A stretch of DNA of 64,000 bases from Seriola aureovittata (Eukaryota; Chordata; Actinopteri; Carangiformes; Carangidae). Every line of letters starts with the position of its first letter. Positions within the stretch are counted from its first letter, which is position 1. The notes below the pieces were generated by a model, which saw only the letters and a program-made list of their open reading frames with translations, ran no database searches and was not told where the DNA came from. The stretch is from positions 14,659,552-14,723,551 of the forward strand of contig NC_079386.1 in assembly GCF_021018895.1 (NCBI RefSeq), written 5' to 3'. A program made the translations under genes and the position numbers. This document shows, one piece after another, positions 14,199-27,500 of the stretch.

Positions 14199-14418
14199 CT
14201 TCTGGCCCAACATATGCCTGGTTCCTCGGCCCAAGTCTGGCCCATATACTTCCACATCTGGGCAGATCATGGCTGTTCTCCTTCGGTATCATCTGACAGT
14301 CACATGATTTTCTTCGTGTGTGCCGGAATTAGTCCAGATGTGGGAAGTAGCGTCTGACTATAATGCTGTATAAGGGCCACATTCGGCCCGAGGAACTGGG
14401 CATATATTGGGCCACAAG
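14199..14418. mobile_element. foldback/MITE-like element with about 34-bp terminal inverted repeats
   Basis: The left arm starts cttctggcccaacatatgcc (14199-14232). It pairs with the reverse complement of the right arm ending at 14418, with only a few mismatches. Further in, cttccacatctgg on the left pairs with the inverted copy near 14335-14350, so much of the element can fold on itself. It has no coding capacity. Confidence 0.6.
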
Positions 14419-16757
14419 AAAACTAGCTGGATTTATTTTGCTACCTAAATATCTAAATATTTAATATAAAATAGGCTGATATTAGGAACCAGATGGAAAT
14501 GTAGAGAAAGTAGAGAAATCCAGACATGACTGCTTAAAACTGACTTTGCCAATTAATCAGTTAACATAATTCTTGCCAATTAATATTCTGTCCATCCATA
14601 TAATACATTTTTTGATGAATCGGATATTCCAAAAATATTCCAGTAGCTTCCATCCACGGTGATGTTCGCATGGACATTAACAATCATCTGGAGAAGGAGC
14701 TGCATGTGAATAGCTCGACCCAAATATGTTAATAACCGAGACGTGAGCAGCAATCTGAAACACTGTGTCCCCGGACTGTAAAAGCCTGCCTTTGCCTCTT
14801 GATGTACTTTCTTTGCTTCTTCCAAAGTGACGCAGCTGAACAGAGCAGACGGCCTCACAACATGTCTGAATCACTCTGTCTGTTTCTCTCTCTCTCTCTC
14901 TCTCTCTCTCGCTCTCTCGCTCTCTCTCTCGCTCTTTCACTGTGGTTTTTTTGTCTTTTTCTCGCCGGCTGCCTGCTTCTGAACAACAACTCGCATGCCA
15001 GCACACACACTCCTACACACTCTCTCACACACACACACACACACACTTGACAAACAGCCCATCTTTCTGAGGATAACCTAAACCCGGCTTTCTTAACAAC
15101 ACTCATTCCTTAACACTAGCCTGGGCCGCAACCGCTGCATGCCTATAGACTGAATCCTTCAACCGCTGGTCCCAAAACCTGAAAACCAAACCCTGAGCTA
15201 CCTCCTTTCAGAAGTTCAAATCAGTATCCTTGGATATAAACAGAATAACAGGCAACAGAATTAACTGCAAACTGAATATACGTGTATGTATAATATATGA
15301 ATGTATATTAATAATGATAATGAATAATTAACACTGTATATACAGATGGTTATCTTTAAGGTGAAAAAGAAGAAGTGAACTCGCACGATGTTTCACTCTT
15401 TAATATCTTAGCACAGAGAGCTGTTTTGATTTCTGTCCAGGTATAAGAGGGGGTGAACCAATCGAACGTTTTTCTCCTGATAATAGAGTCCAATATTTCA
15501 ACTCAGTATATTTGCAGTTACAGAATATCAATCCAATATGAGTGCTGCCTTTTTCCCGAATTTAAAAGCTGTATACTTCCACGCTTGAAATCATTTTTTA
15601 TGCAAGGTAGTGCCGACAGAATAGATGTAACTGTAATTGATCATGCCTCGGCTAATACCCGCCCCCCTTAATAAGCACTTCCATTGTCAGTACCGATCTG
15701 GTCAGATTGGTCGATCTCGTCTCATGACACCTCATTTAGTCTACTTTTCAAGTGTGAGTGGATTTGTGGACTTGCCTCTCCTCTTACACCGATACAGTAA
15801 GCCAAGTCTGACAAGGACCAGCAAAGAAATGTTCTTCTTCAATCCGTCCACTAGAGGGAGACGGAGAGCTGCAGAAGCTTCCACTAGAGCTTGAGTTGAG
15901 TTGATGCTGTAGGTAAAAGCCCAAAAGGCCACAGAGTGTAAAAGATAAGGCTGATTTTCTTTCCTTTTTTTTTTTTTATCTTATTTTCCTAAATCCCATG
16001 AAAAGAGAAAAGCCAATAATGCCGGAGTCCTTTAAGGACTTTCTTAATTCCCTACTCTGTCTGAGCCTCTCAAACCCAAGCCCACTGGTTTCTACTGCAG
16101 ATGTCAAAACAGCTCACACATATCTAGTCTAATTTAAAAAAAAAAAAAAAAAAAAAAGCTTAATAATTTCCCAAAACGTTTAGTCATTGTATTTTTTTTA
16201 CCAAATGTTACTCAAACAGAAGTAAACTGTGCATTTGTTGGGGACTATTTTCAGCTGTGGATTAATACAGATATGGTCGTGTAGTGAGTATTTATAGCAG
16301 TAGGATGGTGTTTATGTTAATTGTAATGAAGAAAACATGTCCCCCAGAGCAATGGTGTTATTTGTGTAGTTTTGTTTGTTTGTTTGTCTGATTCTTTAAG
16401 TGAATCTCAATCCTCTCCTTCGGTTGTCCACTAAACACAAAGTCTGCCAGCAATCGTCATACAAACAGAGAGAAGTGACCTGTCTGAACTATTCTGTTCT
16501 CAGTGTTTTTGTGCTTTTTCATCCCACTCTGACGGTGTGCTATTGTCGTTAGCTAAGATTTCCTTACTGTTTTCCATTGTAGAGTCTGGGAAGTAGGTGG
16601 GCTGTTTTACTCGCCAAAGAAACAACATTAGGAAATTTTCAACCGCAGTTTTTTTTTTTGTTTCTTTCTCCTCTTTAGTTTCTGTTGCCTCCTTTTCATT
16701 TTATTCTATATATCTAACGGTTTCTCCTTCTCTCCTCTCTCTGCCTCTGACCAGACC

Positions 16758-18074
16758 ATGGCGGAGTACAGCTCTCTGCTCAGCGACCTGTCTGAAAACA
16801 TCACCAACGAGGACTTGGAGCAGCTCAAGTCGGCCTGCAAGGAGGACATCCCCGAGGACCAGAGCAACAACATCACCTCCTCCAAAGAGTGGTTCAGCTA
16901 CCTGGAGAAGAATGACAAGTTGGCCCAGGGTGAGACACAAATTAAATCAAATAGCTCATATTTTATATTTTCTAGCTGCGTGTTCCCTCTTATTTCCACA
17001 TCCGCTACGATGTGTCTGAAGCATCGTTGCATCAGGTGTGATATTAGCTTGAGGCCTTTTCAGTGACCAGACCCTCTAACAACACCTCCCATGCAGATAA
17101 CCTGTCATACATCGAGCACATCTTTGAGATTTCACGGCGACCGGACCTGTTGACGAGGGTGATCGAGTACCGCACCACCGTGCTCAAGATCTCTGAGGAT
17201 GACGAAATCGACACCAAGCTCACACGCATCCCCTCGGCCAAGAAATACAAAGGTAACACACCCTCTGTGCTTAATCTCTAGACCGTGCAGATGTGGGGTT
17301 AGATCAGATCTTAAAATAACAACCTCATACACATATGGCATTAAGAATAATCTACAGGATAACTGTGTAAATATTTAGAAAACATATAAACATACATATA
17401 TTGTCTAGATTAATGTTGTAAAAATTGGTTGAATAAGGATTTAAATGGGGTAATAAAAGCTGAAAAGTCCAGGCTTTAACTGCCAATATGAAAACCGATC
17501 AGTGCCAGATTCTGGGGCCAATACCAATGTTGACATTCGAGATAAAAAAATAAGATAAAAAAGAAAATAAAGACTCTTATAATGATATACTTGCTCATTT
17601 TATCCCTCTTTATTTCCCTTTTTCCTCCTTTCGCCGTTTCCCTCTTTGATAAATATTGATTTTTAAAGCATCAATCTTGCCTTTACTTTATCTTGCATGT
17701 ATTCTGGTATTAATAATCAATTTGAGGAAATTATTCAGATCATCGTGTCCTTTTGAGTTTAAATAAAGAATGAAAAGATCGAGATTTAATGCTGCACCCA
17801 GTGAAAGTGGTTTTCCACAGGAGGAGTTGCATGGGGTTTGATATAATGACACCCTGAATGACTGATTTTTAAGGAGACAGAGAGCTACAGATGCTAAACT
17901 GGGTTTAATGGCTACAACTCTCTATGTTTAAAGTACAGGTTTCTAATGATTTCTGTTTTTCTCTTTCTCCCTCTACCCTCTTTTTCAACCCCCATCCCCA
18001 AAAAAAAAGACATCATCCGCCAGCCCTCTGAAGATGAGATCATCAAGTTGGCCCCGCCCCCTAAAAAAGTGTGA
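16758..18074 (+). CDS. pea15: Pea15, death effector domain adaptor (astrocytic phosphoprotein PEA-15)
   Basis: Coding exons are 16758-16929, 17097-17252 and 18010-18074; all junctions are GT/AG and in phase. They total 393 nt for 130 aa, the same length as mammalian PEA15. Family knowledge: a cytoplasmic adaptor that binds ERK1/2 and RSK2 and holds ERK in the cytosol, and binds FADD and caspase-8 to dampen death-receptor signalling. Seen here: an N-terminal death effector domain (about residues 1-80) with the charged motif RRPDLL at 71-76. A C-terminal tail carries Ser104 (RIPSAKK) and Ser116 (RQPSED), the PKC and CaMKII/Akt sites known in mammals. The protein ends LAPPPKKV. The ATG follows a cctctgaccag acceptor and sits in a good context (accATGgcg), so at least one untranslated exon lies upstream. 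The last acceptor is unusual: nine adenines separate the pyrimidine tract from the AG. Gene identity is close to certain. Confidence 0.97.
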
Positions 18075-18462
18075 GGTCGCGACCCTCAGCCCTGATCTTT
18101 GCACCTTGATTTCTTCACTCCTGGCACTCTAATCAACCGACCAACCATTTCTGACCAACCCCATCCCTCCCCCGCTTCACCAACCCCTCTCACACCCCGC
18201 ACACACAGACATACTTACATGCATACATACACACACACACATACAGATAACACATACACACACACACCCAGCCCTGCCCCCTCCTCCCTGCACTAACACT
18301 TGCCACGGCACTGAACCACGCAGGCAGCCACCTACAAAGTCAACCAATCAGATCGTAGCGATGCAGCCTCTTCCCAAGCTGAGGAGAGACGGGAAGCTGC
18401 GGGGGAAAAAAAAAAAAGACAATAGACGAAGAAATCTGGAGACCGACAGTGTATGTGTGTGG

Positions 18463-18501
<39 letters not shown>

Positions 18502-21220
18502 CCAAAGTCTACCCTCGATTCAAACGCTGAGTGGGTCAGTTCACAATGAGTGTAATCTGTAAACACTGTTCAATCTGTGATGCTGTGTTAATGTAACATT
18601 CTGTGAGTGTGTGTGAGTTCACATCAGTCAAGGCTGTTATAGTTAAAAGATATCCAACCATTTTGAATTTAAAACCACAAACCCTGCTTAAAAATCTTAA
18701 CAACAAAATGAGACTGTTAAAGTTTTATTCTTTCAGAAATTCTGAAAAGTTCAGAAAGATGACAGGTGAACTGACAGGTACATATTTCATGTACAGTGAT
18801 ACATTATTATGACTAACAGAATTCAGCAGTGCTTTTATTGTTTTATTTTTTTTTTTACTTCACCTTGAATGTTCAAAATGAAACTGACAGACTGAAAACT
18901 ACTATCTGGAGACAAAATTAAACTAAAACATGTTAATACATAGTTTACATGATCAAAAGCAATTTTAAAAACTGAAGTTAATACTTAGCAAAAAACTAAG
19001 TAAGTAAAACTAATCTTACTATGACAGTGTTTCAGTGTATAGCTGCATATTTGTTCCGGTGTGTTTGGGAAATTTGCTTATTTGCTTTCTTGCTTGTGAC
19101 TTAGATGGGAATATTTGAAACCGCGCTAATGTCTTTCTGTTTATACAGCTAAGTATAAGCTACAGTTAGCAGAGGGTTAGCATAAATATAGTAAACGGTG
19201 AAGCTAGTCTGGCTACTCTCGTTGTTACATTTTGATTTTTGTACGGTTTAAATAAATGAGATGTGTTGTGTTAACTGGCTTGTAGATGGACGTCGTTAGC
19301 TTTTGACAGAGCCAAGCTAGCTGTTTCCACCTGTTTGCAGTCTTTATGATAAAGGAAGCTAACCCGCCGCTGGATGTAGCTTCATGTATTCATCACACAG
19401 CGGCATCTTCTCAACAAATTCTCAGGAAGGAAGCCAATAAGCATATGTGTCCCCAAATGTCTAACTCTTCCTGTAAAGCCCGTATAGTCAATAAATCATT
19501 ATACCATGAGGTCGCTGTAATTGAAACAAAACTTAATGTCAAACTTAAAGGATCAGGCAGTCACTTTTCCTCAGTGTGAGGCTCTGTATGCATTCCCTTT
19601 ACTCTTACGCAGATAATTGTATCATGTTTTAAGGGCAAAAAAATTATAAATATTGTAGAGGAAGATATTTAAAGTTGATTTTCATATGAAAAAACAATAT
19701 TTGACTTAAGCTTATAATCATAGTAAGAGTTATTTAAATAAAATATTAAGATGGGAAAGTTATAGCAGTTATTTCTATACCATGGACGCTCCCTGTCCGT
19801 AGGTTTTCTTTACATCAAAAGGACCAGTTAGCGTGAAAGTCTTGCTGTATGAGCTGGTTAGAGATGTAAATATACAAATAATATATTACGAGAAAAAATA
19901 TAGCAGAAATAATATATTGACCTGCAGTGTGTATCCCATAGAAGAGCGAACTTTCCACTGTATGTTCAGTTTCACCATGTCTAAAGACTTTCAACCTAAC
20001 CTTAATCTAATCTGAAACTTCAGTCTCTCTGTGAACAAATTAATTGGAGAAAACACACATAGCGAGCACTAAAGTACATCTATTTCAGAATATTAAAGTA
20101 TATTTTGAGAGAGTATATCGGATATTATATTTACAGCGTGAACATGTTGTGTTTCGTGACACATAAAAAGACAAATACTAAACTTTCTTTCACCCGTTTG
20201 TTGCCATTTCATTTGTTTCACAGAAAATAACTGACCTGAATGTGAGTTCTTCTCTTCTAGTTTGAATGAAAGACAAACTAAAGCCTCTGGAGATAAAAAA
20301 ATAAAATAAAATAAAAAATAAGTGCAGATCAAAGTTGGAAAAAATAAAAGGATGAAATGTCAAAAAGAAAACCACGGCATGCGATAATAATAAACCATGT
20401 CCTTTAATAAACTGTACATAAAATAGATTGTGACAAGGATCTATAATGCACAGGACGGCTCATAACCCGCTGACTATGCCATTCCCGCCATGCACCAACA
20501 CAATAGCTAGCAAGACTGTTGAAACTAAACTATAATAACTGCTCTTTTGAACACTGTGTCTCTTTTATCCCCGCGAAGACGCCTTAGCAGACTTTGTGTT
20601 TACCCCGAAATTTTTTTCACGACTGTGAGAGATTGTGTGTGAAGCGGAGACAGACGCCGACGCACACGTCAAGTTAATCAAAGCGGCTCTCACTTTTAAA
20701 GAGAGCGTTGCTACTTTTATTCTGAAATTTGCTAAGGACTTCAGTGTTGGTGTGTACAGAATGTCTGTGTGGATCTATTTCTAGACCCCCACCCCCGTCT
20801 TTGTTGTCCTCGAAGCTGTAGGATCAAAAAAACAACATAAAAATCTATCAGTGTATGACTAATCATTTATCCCAGGCCCGCTACCCCCCCCCACCAACCC
20901 CAGTGCCAATGACCAAGACTTTTGTTTCGATCACAGTTTCTGTGATCCGTCTTCTTTTTCTTTTGTATTGCTCGCCGTATATTGTAGTGTTGGACTGATT
21001 TGTATCCTATGCATTTATGTCTGTAGGAAAACTGCACTGTAACATACCCTCCCAAACCAATCACTTAAATCTTAAGAACTGAGCTCTTTAATGGTGACGA
21101 GTCAGGGTGTTTGACACGATCCTGATATTCTTGAGTTTGAGTTTGTATGACGGATGTGCTCGGTGAGGTGGCACTTGAGAAGAGGAATTCAAAGTATGTT
21201 GTTTCAGAGAAGGAAATAAA
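18075..21220 (+). other. pea15: probable pea15 3' UTR
   Basis: No second gene is visible directly after the pea15 stop codon. The stretch opens with CA-rich and GA-rich (18465-18496) repeats and includes a dispersed repeat (19305-19470). A non-repetitive part follows at about 20540-21060, rich in CpG compared with its neighbours. Candidate poly(A) signals occur at several points; aataaa at 21215-21220, followed by a GT-rich stretch, is one good candidate. The 3' end is inferred; earlier signals near 19740 or 20390 are also possible. Confidence 0.35.
19305..19470 (+). repeat. common teleost dispersed repeat
   Basis: It begins gacagagccaagctagctg and includes gtttgcagtctttatgataa, tggatgtagcttcatgta and a tail with atatgtgtccccaaatgtct. 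This is the same family as 10470-10565, in a longer copy. It falls within the presumed pea15 3' UTR or the sequence just beyond it. Confidence 0.6.
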
Positions 21221-24200
21221 TGCTTGTCGAGCAATGTTTATTGTTTCAAACTGGAGGGATTAAAAAAAGAAAACTCGTTAGACCAACTATACTGTATGAC
21301 TCACATTTTACTCTTTTGCAAGCCAAGTCTTACATAACTAAAACATTCAATAGTCCTTTAATGCCTGAACATGTATGGCAAGGTTTGATAGTTTACAAAC
21401 AGTGGACGTGTTTGTCTTTGCATAAAACATCCAGTTAATGTTGGCCAGATCAAGCTTTTTATGGTATTGTTAAAGGAATAGTCTACCCTTAAATACTTTA
21501 ACACTGTCATACTTTGAATTAAGCCGAGCCTGTTTTGCATTTCCTCCACAGAGTGGTAGATGTTATTGTGAATGGCACACACTGTTTTCAATTGATCAAC
21601 CATTTTGGTCTGGACTGAAATATTTTAACAACTGTTGGATTGATTGGCATGAAATTTGGTGCACACATTCATGGTCCCCTGAGGATAAGTTAGGGTTCAA
21701 CTCGCTGCACCACTGTGTCTAAGTGCAGCCTTACAGAGTCATTAGCTGTCCAACTCTTGTTCCTGTTTATCTGTGAAGCCACATCTGAGTTTAGTCAAAC
21801 TTTTGTTTTATTCTTCCACAAAATCAACCATTAAGTTTTTGTCCTCAGAGAGAGGGGGCTTATTTCAAATTCAGTCATATAAAAAATAATCCAACACTTC
21901 ATCATAAAATATCTCCAGGTACATACATCAAATTGATGATACATGACAGTGTCGAAGTATTTCCTGGGTGGATTTTCCCTTCAGCGCCCAGACTATCCCT
22001 CGCTAGGCCGGACCCTAAGTGAAGCGGTAGCTGCCTTCCTGTAACCTTGAGCCTATTGAACGCGAACTGGGATCACAACATCGATCACAGGGCTGAACTG
22101 AAAGCATCTTGTCAGGCAAAAGGGAGGCAGTTGTACTCACTGCTATGACCTGTGGGCAATGGTCTTTCCCAGTGTTAAAATGGATGTGATTACTGACCAT
22201 AAATGTTGGATTGTCATTCACCAATTCCAGCTTTGGTAATTCTACAAACCAAAATAAAGATTTTTTTTTTTTCCTCCCAAGATTTCAGCATGTTTCCATT
22301 TTCGCACAAAATATCAGCAAGGGAGGATTTGGGCCATTGTATTTTGTTTCTCTTTCTTTTTATTTTAAATGCTTTTTAAATAGCAACTTGTGAATTTAGA
22401 TGTATGTGACCAAGTGACTTTTAATTTTTTAATTTTTTCTTTCTTCTTCTCTCAGAATTTCAGTAGGCAATGGACTCATGTTAGCAATTGTGTGGTAGTT
22501 TGTCAGTAGTTTGACAGTAGGATTGTCGATTCAATATCTGTAAACATCAACAACAAAAAAAAAAAAAGAAAGAAAAAAAAAGCCAACTGCAGGATGCTCT
22601 AAGACACTCCTGATCGGAGCTTAAGTGGAGATGTTTCATTCAGGTTATTCACTGGAGTGTTTAAAATTTCTGTCGGCATCAAATTATGGCTGTGCTGCAA
22701 CCCCCTTATTTTATTTTATTTAATTTTATTTACATCGACTTCCTGCTTCATCCTCCTCTAAAGTCAACGCCCGTCAATGTCACCATGTGGCACAGCCCCA
22801 CAACTTCGTCACCAAGCAGATTCTATGTTTTGGCATTGTTTAGTGTTTTCCTCTGTAGCCATCGGCACATAATATATCGACATATCAGTCAAAAATGATG
22901 TCAGAATTTGGATTTCCATGTACCAAGTACATATCAACTTAGTAAATGCTGCAAAGTATAGACCTACTAAAATATAGATGTATTTACGGTGAATACCTGA
23001 TTATAACCAATATATGGGTATAGATGAAATGAAGAGGCAGATATTGTGTGAAGGTATTCAGCAAGTGATGCTAACAGTCAATTAAATTTCATTCAAACAA
23101 GAGTATCATTCTCCCCTTAAGGATAAAACTGTTTCTTTTTTGTTTTTCCATTTTATTAGGTTGTAAATATGTATTTTGAATATATATCACTGTGTTTGTT
23201 TTGAAATTGATTAATTTATTTAATGCCTATATATTGTTGTTTTCACATGCCCTGATTTTGTTTTACTAACAGGAAACAAATCAAGGGGATGAAAACATCG
23301 TGCTTATCTAATGTTAAGCAGGCCACGCATCAACACTTTTATAATTCATGTTATTCTCTTCATTTATGTTTTGCTGTTTCGGCTTTTGGTGATTATTTTA
23401 CAACAACAACAAAAAAAAAAAGATATTCATTTCATTGTATTTACTGATATGTAACATATTATGTTTTACTGTGTTGTATTTGATCAGATGTGTCGTGGTC
23501 ACTGCTTGTAAAATGATTTTTATTCAGAGAGTTTCCAAATCATGACAAAAGATAAACATGGTCACAGAATCATAATCTGCCATTTTGTTCATATAAGACA
23601 TGATGTCACATGCACATTGCACCAAGAGCAGGAATTTTAAAGAGGATAGAGTCTTAAAATGTTTGGCTAGGTGCACGTAGAAAGTTCAAGAAATGTTCAT
23701 CACTGATTTTTAGTCTTTTGAGAGCAATTGAAACAAATAGTTTTCATCTCAGTACTTTTATTTCCACATCTTTAGCAGTGTTTTCATGAAAAGTATGTTC
23801 TCAATCTACAAGAGATTGTAGACAACAAATTGGGTCTAAAAATCAGGCAACTGACAACCTTCATGTGAACAATAAGCAGTCTAGATTTGTATGGAGCCCC
23901 AAAGTGTTCTATATTAAATACTAATAAATAGTGACATGAATAAGTAGTTGTTATAATTGTTAATAATTGTGTATAATGATCAATTGAGCAATTAATGTAT
24001 TGTGATAATGAACCTTTTATTTAGCATTACAAGGCCTGGCTACCTTCCAAGGTAGCTAACCAGCTAGTAAAGCTCTAGCCGACTAAAGTTAGTTAATACT
24101 CCTGAACAACTTAGCCTAGTTATGTAGCTGCAAAAAAAGAAGAGGTTAAAGAAAAGGTTACTGTGTTTATTTGCAGCAGCAGCTTCTACTTAGTTTAATC

Positions 24201-24573
24201 AGAATAACTTGAGCGTTGTTTTTGCCCTAGCTGACACGAGCTAACTAGCTAAATTTGGAAAAGCAGTTGCTGAGCTTGCTAGCATAAGAGAGGCTAGGGA
24301 GCTGTGATTGGCTTATTTATTTTTACACTGTTTATCTATTTAATATTGAACACTCAATGCTCTGCTGTTTTATTAGCTATTTTTATTTTTGAAGTCTGAA
24401 TGTTAAACGGGGTATGGATGAAGTGATAGTGAAGACGTTGATAGTATCAGTGCTGGGTAGAGTAGTGTGAAGAATCGTTTTGGGGTTGTAGCTGCTGTTG
24501 TAGAGCGAAATATGTAGGTTCATAGTTTGGGAAACATCTCTGGTATGTGTGGTATCAGCAGCTAGTTTAGGAT
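21221..24573. other. intergenic region between pea15 and the duplicated unit
   Basis: No convincing gene is seen. A dispersed repeat is present at 21600-21700. The rest is AT-rich with A and T homopolymers (22260-22272, 22553-22580, 23408-23421) and short frames that look random. A pea15 transcript could extend into the left part through later poly(A) signals, for example aataaa near 22252. The region ends where the duplicated block begins. Confidence 0.5.
21600..21700 (+). repeat. common teleost dispersed repeat (fragment)
   Basis: The sequence ttttggtctggactgaaata, followed by attggcatgaaatttggtgc and acattcatggtcccctgagg, matches a phrase I recognise from a very abundant teleost repeat. 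Only a fragment of about 100 bp is recognisable here. It has no coding capacity. Confidence 0.6.
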
Positions 24574-27500
24574 CATTTTGAATGTGGCAGTTCTTGCACA
24601 AGAATGCTGTACAATGGTGAGATGTAATCAAAAGATAAAAAGTGTCAGTGGTAGGAATGCTGAATGTGTGGTGATCCTGTCAGGTGATGTTGTGCAGCTT
24701 TTATTTGCAATTTTTAACCATCACAGGAGGAGTCTTCTATAGAGTTTGGTGTTCCTAAATATTGTGAACAAGCTTTTTAACTACACCTACTTACATTTAT
24801 CTGGAGCTGCACAGCAAAAAAAGAAAAAAAACAATTAAAAAAAGTATTTTTCTCTTTCATTTCATTTTGGCAGATAAAGTTTACATTTCATGCACACAAA
24901 AAGCTTCCACATTGTAGGTAAATTTGTAGGTAAAAGTGCCAACTTCATTTAGTTGCAAACTGCTGGGGTGTATTGACTTGAAATCATGACATGCTTGACT
25001 TTTAGCAATTTCTCATGATGTTTGTAGTGAACAATCTTTACTTCAGATGGTCACATTAATGTTTGTGGCTAGATCAGATGTTTTCTGAAGTGTGCGTGTT
25101 TTGCAGTAGTGGACAATAGAGGCTATTTTGAAGTGTTGTGTTTTCAACGCTAATTTGATCTTTCTAACTGGAGTGGTGTGATCCGTCACTGTGGTTGAAG
25201 GTTTAACGTGAAGCTGAAAGACATTCCCGTGGTGGCTTTGAGGTTGTATAGGCATCTAACAATTTGACTTAGCATGAAAGGAGGTTTTTGCACAGATGTC
25301 AGGACAGGACTTGAAAAGTCTAATTTTGTGTTATATTATACAGATTATCTCACTACCATTGAGGGTGGATGCATCTGTGATTTTGAAAGTAGCAGAGATT
25401 TTCCCAAGATGCATTTACCTGTTCATAAAAGGAAATTCTTCATTTTCAGATGTTAACTGGACTAAGCTGGAGGGACGTCATCAAATGTGAAGATATTCAA
25501 CATTTTAATTCAAGTAACGTTGCTGAGTTTAATTCATAGGCGCTGATCGTGTGTCGCGGCCTTGAGAGTCAGTCAGTGGGATGTTTGCTCTCATATTCTG
25601 CCTTTTAATGTGCTTAGTTCTCAAAGGGTGTAGCAAGTGACAGGTGTGGTTGTTTCTCGCAGTCAGTCCAGACCCTCATGTTGGTCTTACTTACTGCTCT
25701 TAAACGATGGGACGCCCGTTGGATACAGTTGAGTTTGGTGTCAAGACAGTGAGGTGATCCGGTTCTGTCCCAGTGACAAAGAGACTGACTTGATTTTTGA
25801 GGCTGTGACACTGTGCTTAACAATGCAATGAGGAGTGTCATCCCATCCATCACTACATTTTCACATACACTTCACAACATAACCCTGTTGGATGCCATGG
25901 GCTCAATGCTGTTAGAAACTTTTGCTAAGGTTTCCCTCTCATGGGGCAAGAAGTACTTCAGGATTTATTTTGCAACGACTGCAACAAAATATGATATGAG
26001 GTATTATTAAAACAAATATAAAGATGTGGCTTTTTGTCATGATTTAAATGAGACTGAACTGAAATTATGCCATTTTGTCATTGTGCTAAAATGAATATAA
26101 ATATTATATATTAAAATATATTTGCTAACCTATACTGTTTTGCCTGAATTTGCTTTCTTTCAAAGACGGATGAAAGACTACAAAATTCAAATATAACATA
26201 GTACATTTGAGTTTTTTTTTTCATGACACTTTACTTATAGTCCACTTAATTTCACAGGAAAATGTACTTTTATCAATTTTTATTGCATTTATATGGAAGA
26301 CGTTTTTTACCAACTGGACTTGACAATAAGTGCATTGAAGGAGGAGTATAACTATTTTACATAAACAACTAAAAGCATGTTTTGGTGTTATTGTACAAGT
26401 GTTTAAAGATGGGGTTTTTGTTGGTTCAATCAATTTTTCAGTTGACCAAAAATTAATTGGCAGCTATTTTGATGTTTAAGTCAAATATTCTTGAACAAAA
26501 AAAAAAAAAGCCAAATGTTTCATGGTTCCAGCATCTCCAAGTATTTGCTGCTTTTTGCATTGTAATAATTTAATATTTTATATTTATATATATATGGTTT
26601 ATATTTTGATAATTAGAATTACAAAACTATTAGAGTGAGGGACATTTCTCACTACTTGTTATAAAGCAAATATAATAAAATTTAAATAAAATAACCAGGA
26701 GATTCATCTTGAAAATAATCAGTGTAATATTTGTAGGACTCCCTCCAGTGCTGTTTAATTGCAAACTGACAGTTGCACAGCAGCCATAAAGGTCCAGTAC
26801 GACTGTTGTCCCAATACCTCATTATCTATATATCTCGCTTGACTTGTGAACTATTTATGTAATCATCATCTATGCAAAGCCCTGTGACAGAGATTTGATA
26901 ACATCCAATCCAACATGCCCCTCAGGGTTTCACAAAAGTTTAATGCAACTCTGCTGAAACATGAAAAACAGGTTTTGATGCGTAACCGATAGTGAATGAA
27001 TGGATTGTTAGGTTTCCTTATGAAGATTAAATCGTTTGCATGATGACCTGTCAACAACATTTCATATATCTAATTAACTCACCCCACCTTTTACTGGAAA
27101 TCCTTGTAAGCATTTCCAGTGAAACACAAGTATACTGCTACAACAAAATAATACAGCAATGACAAAACACATGTCATATCCCCAATTTCATCCCCCATTT
27201 TCTATTATCTATAAGGTTTTACACTTCATTTTTCATTGCCAGGATCTGCCTGATTATGTAAATGAAATGTTTAAATGTTTATAAAATGTTTTTAGAATAA
27301 GACATTTCTTGCATGCTTTGATATTTTCATGGATTATCTCTTTATTTGTCTATCTTAGTTCTATATGCATTTGTATAAACATATGCACATGTGTATAACA
27401 TATGCATCTGATATACATTACAAAACAAACACAATGTCCAATATGGCCTTGATTGACTCATATGAACAGTTTGATCGTAACACACTAATTACTTTTCACA

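Larger units (their letters stand above)
5900..16757. other. non-coding region upstream of pea15, right part
   Basis: No protein-like open frame is visible. Contents: CA/GT microsatellites at 6631-6653, 8293-8319, 10922-11009, 11203-11236, about 12442-12490, about 12580-12602 and about 12801-12872; a CT tract at 14885-14931; a CA tract at about 15003-15048; an A-run near 16135-16157; RFX-like motifs near 8027 and 8585-8640; and several dispersed elements listed separately. In mammals PEA15 has an untranslated first exon and a long first intron, so part of this stretch is probably pea15 intron 1. The first exon was not located. Confidence 0.5.

Noticed and set aside
25274..25853. Short frames (60 and 79 aa) conserved at 36836-37415
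   Set aside because: They are identical or nearly so only because the 10-kb unit is recently duplicated. No homology, splice context or codon bias supports coding.
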